A DNA stretch of 47,100 nt, from contig JAUCBJ010006282.1 of assembly GCA_032718475.1 (NCBI GenBank), positions 1 to 47,100 of the forward strand, given 5' to 3'. The notes below the pieces were generated by a model. That model was not told the origin of the DNA. It was given only the letters and a program-made list of their open reading frames with translations, and did not search any database. Position numbers and translations under genes: made by a program. Each line of letters starts with the position of its first letter. Within the stretch, counting starts at the first letter, position 1. The stretch is from Nemertoderma westbladi. Taxonomy: Eukaryota > Xenacoelomorpha > Nemertodermatida > Nemertodermatidae. Below are positions 1-10,742 of this stretch, one piece after another.

Positions 1-102
1 AGTATTATTAAATATTGTGTTTACTTAGGCCTGTATTTGTTGTACCGTTATTCCAGTATTAGATTAGGCAGTTGTTTTACTTTTTCTTTAACTTTTTCAG
101 TT

Positions 103-152
103 GCATTCTTAAAAATGCAGCTGCAATGCAGCATGCCGATCCTAGTAGTAGT
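103..152 (+). mobile_element. 3'-terminal stub of a LINE ending in (TAG)n
   Basis: These ~50 bp match the extreme 3' ends of two longer LINE copies in this window (12397-12444 and 15553-15602), sharing CTGCAATGCAGCATGCCGAT and the CCTAGTAGTAG tail. Only the terminus is present, so this is a severely 5'-truncated copy. No target-site duplication was identified. Confidence 0.7.
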
Positions 153-159
153 ACTTACC

Positions 160-195
160 CTGAAGATGGCTCAATTTTGAGTTGAAACGTTCGTT
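160..195 (+). other. Hammerhead-like motif (Penelope-type element remnant?)
   Basis: CTGAAGA at 160-166 is followed by a small hairpin (CTCAA, TT, TTGAG at 170-181) and then GAAAC at 184-188. This is the order CUGANGA - stem II - GAAA seen in hammerhead ribozyme cores that are known from Penelope-like retroelements. An extra U lies between the core and the stem, and no clear stem I/III partner was found, so activity is uncertain. Confidence 0.35.
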
Positions 196-840
196 CATGT
201 CTGTATGTGTTATTATGTATTTGTTATTGTTTAATTTAATATTAATTTGATTTGAAATGAAGTGGAGTGGAGAATTATTTCTTTGGCGATATCGTTCATT
301 GTTATAATTGTTATAAAATAAATGATATTTTATTGCATGTAAAAAGACACGATAGGCTAGAATGTCTGGTATTACAGTAGCATTACATATACTGTAGCTT
401 CTGTTCTGTGGGCAAACTAACTCTTAACTGTCGTCATAAAGCACTACTATATTAAACATTATCCCCCAATGTTGGTGCTTTTTATGATAAACAATCGGCG
501 TTCCTACTGGATTAGTTAAATTTGTGATTTGTAATTGAAAGGATGTGTGTAAGTTAGTTGGTAAATATAAATATTGTGAATATTTGGACATTTATCACAG
601 AACAATGATGATGATGATAGCTTTGCACTAAGGTGTAGTGCCAGCGGACCCAAAAATATAGCGCCCCAGATATCACCTTCAGATATACACTTTTACAGTT
701 CAGTGCAGTTCTCAAGTCCGGTGTGCACTTCAAGTTTGTTCTCAAGTCCACTTCCTCGGAAGTACTGTATTACAATTCGGTCCCGGACAATTCCTGCTGC
801 TGCAGCAGAAGGCTGCCCCAGCGCAAGGTTGCGTACGCGT
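196..840. other. Intergenic, no gene seen
   Basis: AT-rich sequence without a supported gene. A short GATGAT microsatellite lies near 604-618. The open frames here are short and resemble nothing recognised. Confidence 0.5.
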
Positions 841-1503
841 CAGAGATGGACACGGGCTGGTTTTTCACGGCCCGGGCCCGTTAATTTTCTAAACATTACA
901 GCATAATATAAAATTTTAACTTAGCTGATCAATTTACTTTACTTACACTGATTCAAAATAATCATGCATTATAAAACTCGAAATGTACTGTACACACGTT
1001 GCGTAGGTTTACATTACCAAGTGTTTACATTAAGTTTGTTGTTTAAAATGAAATAATGTGTTTGCCTCATCATTTTAGTTTTGATTGATTTATTTTTCTA
1101 TGATTAAAATTATTTAATAAAAGTGTGAAACTTAAGGTTTTGGTTGTATAAGGTGGATGGTAGATACTGACCTGTAAGATGGTAAGCCTACATATGAGTC
1201 TGTGTACCATAAGGCTCTACTTAAGTAATACTGTATGTATGTGAGTCTGAGTACTGTACGTACCGGTAACAAAAGCAAAGATACATTACAAAGTTAAACA
1301 AATACACAAATAAATAGTGAAACAACCCTAGTTACAGGAAAATTAAATATAGATATTTACTTTAATTTTGTGATAAAAGAGTGTAACAAAAATTTTCATA
1401 TTCTTGTCTTATGTTAACTGGGTAATGTATTTATTCAACAATAGCGGGCTTTCCAATATTTAGAATGCGGCCCAAACCCGGCCCAGCCCGTGTCCATCTC
1501 TTG
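841..1503. mobile_element. hAT-like non-autonomous element (MITE)
   Basis: A left end beginning CAGAGATGGACACGGGCTGG at 841 is mirrored at 1483-1503, where the reverse complement reads CAAGAGATGGACACGGGCTG. The shared 18-bp core AGAGATGGACACGGGCTG is perfect. The CAGAG terminus suits the hAT superfamily. The interior has no open frame, so it would be mobilised in trans. The 8-bp flanks (GTACGCGT and TACAGGTT) are at best a decayed target duplication. Confidence 0.5.
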
Positions 1504-1650
1504 TACAGGTTGATTGATCCTGCAGAAGAAACTGTGCCAGAGCAAGCTTTAGGCAGCAGCTCTGTAGGGTCTGGCATAGGAATGATTGGAACTAGGTTAA
1601 ACTAAACGAACGGATGAAGTGGTAGGCATTCACCAGCGGCAGCATAGTGT

Positions 1651-2133
1651 AAAGATGATAGAAAAAATAATAAAGTATTGAGGGTCTTTAGCTGGTTATA
1701 TTATATTAGATAAAGATACAATAGTAAACGTTTTCGACCTACCGGTCTGCATCAGACTATGTACTGGCAACTAACAGGAAAAGGTGGGGGTCTATATATA
1801 TATATATAAGTTTTAAAGGGGAATACCTGATAGGTGAATCCCAGAAAGGTTAACGTGTATGTATGTACTGTATAACGTAAGGTAATTGTGATAGGGAAAA
1901 TACACCGAGTTAGTTATAAGCTGTCAATCTAAAGTACAAATATAGGGTTGCAGGTTGGGTTATAAGGTTGGGAGAAGTTGATAGGGAAATCCCAGGAGTG
2001 GTCATGTGTCTACATACTGAATGGTATAATTGGATTAGGTAGGTTACATAGGATTATGAGGTATCTACTTAATCTATATAGTATCTATAAAGCTAAAGAC
2101 CCTCAATACTTTATTATTTTTTCTATCATCTTT
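1651..2133. mobile_element. MITE with perfect 43-bp terminal inverted repeats
   Basis: Positions 1651-1693 and 2091-2133 are exact reverse complements over 43 bp (starting AAAGATGATAGAAAAAATAA). The 483-bp unit has no coding capacity. A 14-bp direct repeat (TAGGTTAAACTAAA) occurs at 1593-1606 and 2133-2146, so the mobile unit may include about 44 bp beyond the left arm. Perfect arm identity suggests a recent insertion or maintenance by gene conversion. Confidence 0.6.
1727..1755 (-). other. Hammerhead-like motif, minus strand, inside the MITE
   Basis: Read on the minus strand: CTGATG, then a perfect 4-bp stem (GACC, loop GGTA, GGTC), then GAAAACG. This is a second instance of the core-stem-GAAA arrangement seen at 160-195. 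The invariant A after CUGANG is replaced by C, so it is probably a decayed copy. Confidence 0.3.
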
Positions 2134-2403
2134 AGGTTAAACTAAATATTGACGTGTTTTATTTTGGTTCCAGCATGTTACAGGACCTCTATCCACCCTT
2201 TAAGTTTTTACATTTCAAATTTATGTTAAAGCACTGACTGAATTGGTAATATATATACCGGTATCGTAATATATACCAATATTTTCAATTTGGTTTCGAA
2301 ATATTATTTTGAAGTGTTTACATAGTTTGTCGAAAAGTAGGTACTTTGTTTGCTACATCATTTGATTACTACAATAAACCATTGTTATGTCAATGGGAGA
2401 TTA

Positions 2404-2442
2404 TCCGGGTCGGAATTGTTCGGGTCGGAATTGTCCGGATCC
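2404..2442 (+). repeat. Short GGAATTGTCCGGGTC repeat
   Basis: Two adjoining copies of GGGTCGGAATTGTCCGG. The same unit forms a longer run at 3310-3490 and a single related copy near 14094. Confidence 0.6.
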
Positions 2443-2474
2443 AAATAAATATCATTATTCATAAAAATAGCACT

Positions 2475-2660
2475 TTATAGCGTTACGGCACGAGTGATTT
2501 TGTTTCCCGAGAGACAGCGAGGGAAATAATAGAACGATGGCCGTAAAAGCTTTTGTTACATTATGTCAACTTAACAGCGTTCTGATGAATCACTCGTAAC
2601 GCTGCAAAGTACTACTTTGCAGCGTTGCGGCCTATAGGATGGAACGCTGCAAAGTAATCA
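2475..2660. repeat. Small inverted-repeat cluster around AACGCTGCAAAGTA
   Basis: AACGCTGCAAAGTA is followed at once by its near-perfect inverse around 2598-2626, with another direct copy near 2642. The segment AGCGTTACGGCACGAGTGAT near 2478 is mirrored by AATCACTCGTAACGCT near 2587. It looks like a small foldback element remnant. Confidence 0.45.
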
Positions 2661-3300
2661 ATAACATGAAACCAATTAATAAAATGTATGGCGTAGGGAC
2701 ATACTGAGGAATAATGTCGAACTGCGATATGAACCTGGAAAAGATGTCGCCCGGACAATTTGGTAGTGCGAAATTAATTCCACAGAAATAAATAAAATTT
2801 TAATTGTTAAAATTGCAATAAAATTAAGAAATTGAAATTACCTGTAATCAATCAAGTTATTATTATTATAGATATGACATACAATGTTCTAAAATAAAAA
2901 ATGTACTAGAACAAAAAATATGTGTTTTATAACATTAATATGTTTCTTAATTGATAGCTAATATGTTTTAGGACATTTTAAAAAAAGTAGCAAAAACTAA
3001 CTAGTATTAAAAATCTGGTGGGGGTGTGCCCAAAGCTAACTAGTACTGAATAAACTCAATACGAAAGATATTATGCAACTACAAAATTACGTAGCAAATG
3101 TGTCTAGAACGAAGAATATCCATGGACAGAGCAATCACATATGTTCAATAATAAAACAATGTGATGTTAAAAGTTAATTGATATTTAAATTGTTATTACA
3201 GACTATATTCCTGAAAACATGACAAACTGGGAAATATTTATTCTAGTAGTATTTAATTACATACTAATAGTTTATTTCTACATGCGATTATGAAATTTAC
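2661..3300. other. AT-rich intergenic, dispersed repeat related to intron 3
   Basis: No gene seen. GTTCTAAAATA, ACTAGAACAAAAA and GATAGCTAATATG near 2885-2965 resemble the TTCTAGAA-rich tract in innexin intron 3 (25690-25860), suggesting a shared dispersed repeat. Confidence 0.4.
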
Positions 3301-3309
3301 AACAATTAT

Positions 3310-3490
3310 TTGGGTCGGAATTGTCCAATGCTGGATCCGGAGAATTCTGACCCGTGAAAATTTAATTCGATCTCTGAAGGTGTCGGAATTGTCCAGTTCG
3401 GAATTGTCCGGGTTGGAATTGTCCGGGTCGCAATTTTCCGGGTCGCAATTGTCCGGGTTGGAATTGTCCTGGTCGGAATTGTCCGTACTC
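3310..3490 (+). repeat. Degenerate ~16-bp tandem repeat (GTCGGAATTGTCCGG)
   Basis: About eight units of GG(T/G)(C/T)GGAATTGTCC(G/T) in tandem, some with CAATT in place of GAATT. The open frame across it (ELSGLELSGSQFSGSQ) is only the translated repeat. Confidence 0.75.
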
Positions 3491-5063
3491 CTTGTTAAAG
3501 TGGTATGCTATATCTACCAAAACAATAAACTTTGAAGTGATAAGTAAAAAACTTTACTTTGATTATGTAAAACAATAAACGACAGGCAAAAACACAAATT
3601 ATACTCTAATCCTTGGTCGTAATCTGCTGGTATTTGGGTCGATTTTGCACTGGCGACAGATCAGTTGTTGCTTCAAGGATTCCACCCGTTTCTATTGCTA
3701 TGTAAAATATAACCTATTATTTTTTTAATCTAAAATACCAATTTAAAATATTGATAGTTTTACTTAAACAATACTAATATTAAAAAATAGTGATTAGAAT
3801 TCTTCGATCAATCTACAGCGCTATCTGTATAAACACTATACCAAGGCTATCGGAATTAAAACTTGTGCGCATGTCGTTAACAGATTCGTTGACATTTGAC
3901 ATTCATTACTTTTGGCTTGCTTTTTTTCTTAAAAAAAAAGTAGCGCACTTTTCATTCATTCGCTAAAGTATTGATAACAACACTTTGAGGCTAATTTCGA
4001 TTATCCTCGGAGCTTTTAACTACTCTAATACTAAACTGTACTACTACTACTAATACATAATTTTATTTGTAAATTATTGTACATGGCAGATAGTTTCTAA
4101 TATTCCGTGTGGTGGTTGGATTTTAGGTGGAATAATCAAAATGGCTAAAATAATAATTACTCAGATTTTCAATGAGTTCTGACTTTGTCAAAATGAAGCG
4201 GATATTGGATATATTATTATTATAATTACTACAGTTTGCGCCAATTCATCCTGTAATTCCTCGTAATTCGTCTAGTATATATTCGTAATACGCAATGCAC
4301 CCTGTAAACTTTCTGCAGTAAACTACATGTCGATTGTTATCGATTTATACTTCTACTCGGGCCCACCGATACTCAGACACACGATTCGCCGTTATCCATT
4401 CCATTTTTGGTAAATAATTGCCTCGGTGTCTCTAGAGGTCCTCCATTTCGCCTGTAGTGAGTGGGTAAAGAAAAGCCACCTTTTAAAAACTATTAAGTTA
4501 ATACAAATCAGAGGTAGGCGTACAGTAATATTGCATGGAGATACATCTTTATGGAAATGCAGTTCTTCTAACGGTATCATCATGCAAATTGTATTGGATT
4601 GTAATTTAAGTATAGATATATTTCTTAATGCTAATTCTCTTGCTATTGATGTTTAACATCTGGTGCTTTTATAATATGCGGCATTGAAGGCATACTGATA
4701 AATTTATTCAACAATTGCCGTAAATTTTTCAGACATAATATAATAAACCCAGAGAGGTTTAAATATTATGATTTTCTAATTCATAATTGTACAACGATTA
4801 CATATTTTTATATGTTTCTTATGTTTTTCCAACATATGTTTTGTTTTAATAATATATTTATATTTATGAATAATATTATATTTTAATTATATAATAGCTA
4901 ATTTTATTTATAATTTAAAAATCTTACCTTCAAATAATTTCACTCGTTCGAACCAATGTTGAACATGTGGATAGAGAATGTTTGGCAAAGTTAAATTAAA
5001 GGGGAAAAACATCCAAAAGTTATGTCAATTAAAAAAAAATAAAATAATTATATATAATTTGTT
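3491..5063. other. AT-rich intergenic, nothing recognised
   Basis: About 1.6 kb without a supported gene or repeat family. A 76-codon frame at 4426-4656 has no recognisable domain and a shadow frame opposite it. Confidence 0.4.
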
Positions 5064-5292
5064 GAAGGCGAACTAGCTCAGTTGGTTGAGCGTCAGATCT
5101 ACAATCTATTTGGTTGTAGGTTCGGGCCCCTCTAGGATCCACTCAGCCATTCATCCAGGGTCGATAAAATCAGGACCAGTTGAATTACTGGGATCAAAAC
5201 TTGGAATGTAGGGCCCACCTCTACCTTCGGGTAACAGCATCTCGAAATGAGTTTGGTAATATTAAATAAATTTAATAAAAAATAAATGTTTT
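5064..5292 (+). mobile_element. tRNA-derived SINE, full length
   Basis: The head is tRNA-like, with internal Pol III promoter boxes A (TAGCTCAGTTGGTTGAGCG, 5074-5092) and B (GGTTCGGGCCC, 5119-5129). The body has GGGTCGATAAAATCAGGACC then CAGTTGAATTACTGGG, resembling the conserved body I associate with mollusc and other invertebrate SINEs. The tail reads GTAGGGCCCACCTCTACC then TTCGGGTAACAGCATC and ends AT-rich. This tail matters because its counterpart has expanded into the minisatellite at 43465-44707. Confidence 0.75.
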
Positions 5293-7030
5293 CTATATGT
5301 TATAAAGTAGAGGAACAAGTTAATATCACGTATAATCAATTTAATATCACAATAGCTGTTTAAGTTATTGTTTTAGCTTTTGCTATATCATATTTATCAT
5401 TCATTATACCATCACAATGAACTCAATATTTCAAGGACTTTTTACATTAACAAACCTTCCTGCTAAAATGGAACTTGACTGCCTTCCAACAGGTTGCCCA
5501 ATCAAATCCACTGTATTTTATTATAATTTGGTCAAATCGACATCAATTATAGTTTTTTTCACTTAGAAAATCGAAGGTAAACGCATCAGGGTGCCATTTT
5601 TTACGAGACGTCTCAGTTTAGATTCCAATTATCACACCCTTGTACTGCCAAACTTGTGTTATATTTGCTAGTGGGTATCCCATAGCTACCAGGTGTTAAC
5701 TCTATGTCCCCAATAATGTTTAAACCAGCATTATTGTTTGTATGTGTAGGTTTTACTAGCTTTACAAACATATAAATATATAATCTTTTATAACCATAGA
5801 CCGGACAGACATATTTACAACCACCACAGTACAGTTTATTTATAAATTAATCACATCTATACAGTACTTATTTTTAAAAAATTTACAACCATATAAGTAT
5901 GTACAACTACATAATGTTAACTACATACTATTTACTACATACATTACATTACTACATACATACTTGTTGACTACATACATGTTAACTACATACTATTTAC
6001 ATTTATGAAATTGTAAAACTTCTTAGGTTGGTTGTTTCACCATAACTGGTGGTTAGTAAATGGTGCGTGTTCGATTTCCATTAACGTTCGAATTTCACTT
6101 TTTTTCTGCAATTGCAAGCATGAATATTAATTATTATAATTGCGTAACAAGTCTCAAGGAAAAATAATAATATATCGGTGGATAAAATGCTTATTAGCGC
6201 GTCTTGGAAAAATTCTAGAACAGGCAAGGGAAAAATATTGTAAAATTGCCTGTTCGACTTGTTGAACATACCAAGATTTATACATAATCTTTAGACCTGT
6301 AAGCGTTATCAGTAGAAATAATACTTTCAGTTTATCGATGTATCGGTAGAGTTGAGCTTTACTGATACCCTTCGTCTGAACGACCTACTGATATAGGCCT
6401 ACACAAATCTGTTTCAGAAGTAAACTAGGGCCGAACTTAGCACTAAGCACAGGTTCATACCAATGTTTGGTTCTAAACTGGGTATTCAATTTCAATCCGG
6501 GATAGGCCCGGGGCTATAATTGCGGAAGTTCACCTTTCGATATCGTTATATATTGCAAAAAACCCAACACCAAAGGTCACCATAAAATGTTTAAGGTTGA
6601 TCAGTATTTATTCATGAATGTGGGTGATATGATAGGCCTAATGATAATATGCCGTAGCCGTGGGGTGTTGGGGTGCAGCCAGTGGTCAGCTGTAGCAAAG
6701 CTAGTATAGATTCCCACTGGTGAATGACTGTGAAAGGTTTAGTGGACTGATCAGGAGAGGGGGGGGGAGGGGGGGGGGTTGTTACTCGATAGATTCGAAA
6801 GGAGATAATTTAGGTGCTCGGAATGTAAAAAGCAGGTTTATGAAATAGTTGCTAGACCTAGTTGTGGGACCCATCAGGAATATACTGCACAGTGCACATT
6901 GGATATATTGGAGATGTTTTATTGTATATAAGTCAAACACAGATAAATACAGTACATGTCTAACTAGAGTATGGACAGTATGCCTCATGTCGCAAAGTGG
7001 ATACTTTATTATTGTGGAATCTTTACCAGC
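5293..7030. other. Intergenic, no gene; low-complexity patches
   Basis: 5880-6000 is rich in TACATAC and GTTAACTACATACTATTTAC repeats. A G-rich tract lies at 6757-6779. The weak tRNA-like string near 6030-6080 (GTTCGATTTCC) is not good enough to call. No protein gene is supported. Confidence 0.4.
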
Positions 7031-7034
7031 TTCA

Positions 7035-8305
7035 AGACAAGGCATCGAGAAAATGTTTTTTTAATCTATTTGCTAGGGCATTTTTAGATAGTGAGTTTTT
7101 AAGTTCTAAGGGTAAATCATTCCTAATTTTAGGTCCTGTATATTTTATAGAATTTTGGGAAAGTTGTAAGCGGACACGAGGGACAAAGAACTTTTGTGTA
7201 GAAGCAGAGCGCGTGGAATATTTGTGTATTGTACTTTGGGTGACGGAATATTTTTTGCATGGTTTCAGTTTTCTTTATATTTGTTAATGTCGTACATAAA
7301 TTTAGCTACTTCTAGGTCAAATAATTTTTCTAGTGGGAGGATTTGTAGAGATTTATAAATAGGTGCTACATGCGCTTGGTAATGGCTAAATGTTATTGCT
7401 CTGATTATCTTATTTATTTTTACTTTTATTTTCGATGTGTTATAGTTGTAGCTATTTCCCCACATTAAAATTCCGTACAGTATGTGAGGGTGAACTAGTG
7501 CAAAGTACAGGGTTCTCATAATGTGTAGAGGTAAAATGTGTCGCAATTTAAAGAAAATACCAGATAATTTGGATATTTTAGAGAGTATGTATTCACAATG
7601 AGTCGACCAGTTAATTGTATTATCAATATATATACCTAAGAACTTACTGGCGGTAGCTTCCGTAAGATTAGTGGATCTAATAGTGATGTTGGGTGTTATA
7701 TAGTTCCTAGAGTTGTTAAAGATTATATATTCAGTTTTAAGGTTTAAGGATAATTTATTGTCAATGAGCCAATTGTCTAATTTAGAGAGTGCCGTATTGA
7801 CTGTCGAGATTAGTGTGTCAGTATTGCTATGGCAATAGAGTAAAGTTGTGTCGTCTGCAAAGAGTGTGGTGAAAAGTTTTGTGCAGAGCGGTAAGTCGTT
7901 TATGTACATAAGAAACAAAATGTGACTTAATATAGCCCCCTGTGGGGTACCGCAAGGGGCCAAAGCTGGTTCTGAGGTAATACCATCAATAGAGACAATA
8001 TGAGAGCGGTTATGTAAGAAGCTACCTATAAGTTGCAATGGAAGTCCCCGTATCCCGTAACAATCTAATTTTTTCAGTAGTATGTCATGTGGTAGGGTGT
8101 CGAAGGCTTTATTTAAGTCTACTGCTATTAAACAGGCAGAGCTACCGTTGTCGAGTGTTTCCTGTAGTTGTTCCGTAACAGTAAGAATAGCATCCGTTGT
8201 CGTATGTGTTTACGAAATCCGTGTTGACATGGTGATAACAGGTCGTATTTGTTTAAGAAGCATTTGTCGTATATATTTAGAACTGGTACTACAGTACTAC
8301 CCTGA
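7035..8305 (-). pseudogene. Non-LTR retrotransposon reverse transcriptase, broken
   Basis: Minus-strand remains of a LINE of the jockey/CR1 style. The main open frame (8213-7265) holds reverse transcriptase motif A (AVDLNKAFD), motif B (GTPQGAILSHILFLMYIND) and the catalytic FADDTTLLY box (near 7850), followed by KLDNWLIDNKLSLNLKT. Upstream, CFLNKYDLLSPCQHGFRK can be read in another frame, so there is a frameshift near 8214. Downstream the frame shifts again near 7220-7262, after which VRLQLSQNSIKYTGPKIRND and LPLELKNSL match the usual LINE C-terminus. The 5' half (endonuclease) is missing. It cannot make an intact polymerase. Confidence 0.85.
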
Positions 8306-8312
8306 GCTATAG

Positions 8313-8980
8313 TTAGCTCGGTTCTCGGACGTTCATGAATACGACCCCAGGTTGATATATCCTATATCACCCCTAGGACAGGTGATAGATATTCTCTGAT
8401 TCTTGGATTGATTTAGTCAACCAGTGATTATTTCTCTGAAGTATGCATATATGAAGTATAAAACGACGAGTAGGTAGTATTAAATATCGATCAATTCATC
8501 CTATCTTGCGACTAATCTTTATAAGTCGTAAATAAATCTCACTGATATGCACCATGGCGGGCTTGCTTCTCCACATATGGTAGTATAATCGCTACCGTTC
8601 ATGTCTGCCATTACTGCTAATGTCATGCTAAAGCGCTTGACTTTAATTATGATTTCAGTCGCATCTGTGACCAACATTTTTGAATAACCTGTGTATAATT
8701 TCGTTGAATATATAACTTGAGATCTTGATATAGTATTTCATATATAAATTGTGGAAGTTTTGAGTAATATTAACTGATCGAATGATATAGTTAATTATGT
8801 GTTCTGTTGCGGTAGTTAATGTGTATTTTAAATTTGATAAAAAATTGCTATTATAACTATATTAGATTATTATTATAACTATTATTATATATACTATATC
8901 TATTATAAACAGTATTGCATACATTAGTTGTTGATTGACTGTAAGCGTTGAATGGCTTACTACTAATCTTAGTATTAAAA
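8313..8980. other. AT-rich intergenic, nothing recognised
   Basis: No gene, tandem repeat or known element end was recognised. Confidence 0.35.
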
Positions 8981-8984
8981 ATTT

Positions 8985-9057
8985 TCTCCCAAAGTAGGAT
9001 TGAACTCGGTACCTAGAGATTCCAAGTCCAACGCTCTACCAACTTCGCACTGCGCCG
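8985..9057 (-). mobile_element. tRNA-derived SINE head, minus strand
   Basis: Read on the minus strand, AGTTGGTAGAGCGTTGGACT matches a tRNA box A and D-arm, and GAGTTCAATCC matches box B. The tRNA-like part runs directly into GGGAGAAAATTTTTAATACT, a join typical of SINEs and not of a working tRNA gene with a Pol III terminator. Mismatches in the stems also argue against a functional tRNA. Confidence 0.6.
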
Positions 9058-9204
9058 TATGAAGGCTTATACAGTAACTACAACTACTACTACTACTATA
9101 ATCGGACTGCTGCTTTGAATAATAATAATAAAATAAACATTTGTATAGCGCCAACGTTACGGCATAGAATTCTGTGGCGCTAAGCAAACTCTGAGAAGCA
9201 CAGT

Positions 9205-9430
9205 AGAGAAATTAGCTAAAATATGTTAAAATATACTGTATATATAACAAATTAATTGTTACGACTACTTATTTAAAAGGTAGTGCATTAAAACAAAAAG
9301 ATCGGTTAAAATTAAATATAATGTATGTAAAACCATTGTTACGGCGTACATACTTAAAATGTAGTACAAAATAAAATAAAATCAGTTAAAATAAAATATA
9401 CTGGATATAAACTAATTTTTACAAACGACA
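9205..9430 (+). repeat. Degenerate ~85-bp tandem repeat, about 2.5 units
   Basis: Units beginning GTTAAAATA...TATAAC at about 9226, 9303 and 9382 share the order GTTAAAAT, ATGTAT, TTGTTAC, then an A-rich end. It is followed by a small hairpin (AATCTCGG, ACACAAT, CCGAGATT) near 9430-9453. Confidence 0.4.
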
Positions 9431-9649
9431 TAATCTCGGACACAATCCGAGATTTTTTAATGGTGGATCTCAAAGTCAGGGCTCTGACATACCGGTATGA
9501 ACGATGTAGTTCGGTTTATACATTTGTATTAAATATTTTTTTATAGTTTTGTTTTTTAAAATACTTAATATTCACAATTGCTACCTTAACCAAAACTCAG
9601 TCTGAGTCTGCCCTATCCCATAATGCGAGCCCTCATTGTATCTCAGATC

Positions 9650-10268
9650 CGGGTATTTTATCGGTAATGTCCTGGGTTTCCTGGGTTATCCCCAGATAAA
9701 ATAAATCTAATTAAATTACTACTTCTTGGGTGCGATATATTTGGTTTACAAGAACATTTTGTTCTTAAAGATAATTTATATCGAATTACTAATGCGTTTC
9801 CAGGTTGTGTTTGTTTTACTGAGCCTGCCATATTTCTTAATAACGAGATTCGTACTGGTCGGCCAGTCGGTGGATTGTGTATTTTTCTCAAAAAGAATAT
9901 AGCTAAGTTCGCTTCAATTGTTAAAACTAATAGCTTTAGGTTACAGGCTGTTAATATTACTATACCTAATCATGATCTATTGCTGGTTTTGAATTCGTAT
10001 TTTCCCGTGGAAACAAGAGAGAGCAGTAATATTTCCGACGATTTGTTAAGTGTACTCAGTGAAATTAAAAATATTATACCAAAGATAGTTCCGCGCCCAG
10101 GTCACCGGGGTAAACATCATAGAGTAGTTTTGAATTCGTATTTTCCCGTGGAAACAAGAGAGAGCAGTAATATTTCCGACGATTTGTTAAGTGTACTCAG
10201 TGAAATTAAAAATATTATACCAAAGATAGTTCCGCGCCCAGGTCACCGGGGTAAACATCATAGAGTAG
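9650..10268 (+). pseudogene. LINE endonuclease fragment with internal 141-bp duplication
   Basis: The + frame reads CDIFGLQEHF near 9729, then NEIRTGRPVGGLCIFLKKN and IPNHDLLLVLNSYFPVE. This is the pattern of an APE-type endonuclease domain of a non-LTR retrotransposon. It starts inside the domain and stops before any reverse transcriptase. 9987-10127 is repeated exactly at 10128-10268, adding 47 residues in frame within one open frame. Confidence 0.65.
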
Positions 10269-10285
10269 TCTAAGCAGGTGGTAGA

Positions 10286-10742
10286 TCATTAGGGTGATCA
10301 AAATGAACAGTTATTGCCAATATTTCAACCCAACATGTATTTAAATACAAATAACAGGCCTTCAACAGGGCATAGCTCGTACATACAACTAACTACTGAA
10401 AACACTAAACACTACTTCCTATCACCACTACTTAAACTATCAGACTAAAGATTGCACATATATTGTACCGGTACTGTTAATTCAGTGGTTCAACATATCT
10501 CAATCACCTACGCGTAGCACAACTATTATTATTAATTGTTAAGTATTGCAGGTTAAAGAAAAAAAAATAGGAATAAATACATAAACAGTATAAATCGGAT
10601 AAAATAGGAAGTAGTGTTTAGTGTTTTCAGTAGTTAGTTGTATGTACGAGCTATGCCCTGTTGAAGGCTTGTTATTTGTATTTAAATACATGTTGGGTTG
10701 AAATATTGGCAATAACTGTTTCATTTTGATCACCCTAAAGAT
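10286..10742. repeat. Inverted repeat, ~137-bp arms, at the L2-like LINE 3' end
   Basis: 10286-10422 and 10606-10742 are near-identical reverse complements (shared strings include TTTCAACCCAACATGTATTT and GGGCATAGCTCGTACATACA), separated by ~183 bp. The right arm joins the C-terminal end of the minus-strand L2-like LINE, so the left arm may be an inverted duplicate of LINE 3' sequence or the pair may be a foldback element. Confidence 0.65.

Noticed and set aside
3290-3535. 81-codon frame ELSGLELSGSQFSG
   Set aside because: Translation of the GGAATTGTCC tandem repeat.
5064-5140. Functional tRNA gene
   Set aside because: Box A and B are present, but the stems do not pair properly, and the sequence continues into a SINE body shared with 43430-44855.
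6030-6080. Another tRNA-like SINE head
   Set aside because: Only a box B-like GTTCGATTTCC and a weak box A; too degenerate to call.
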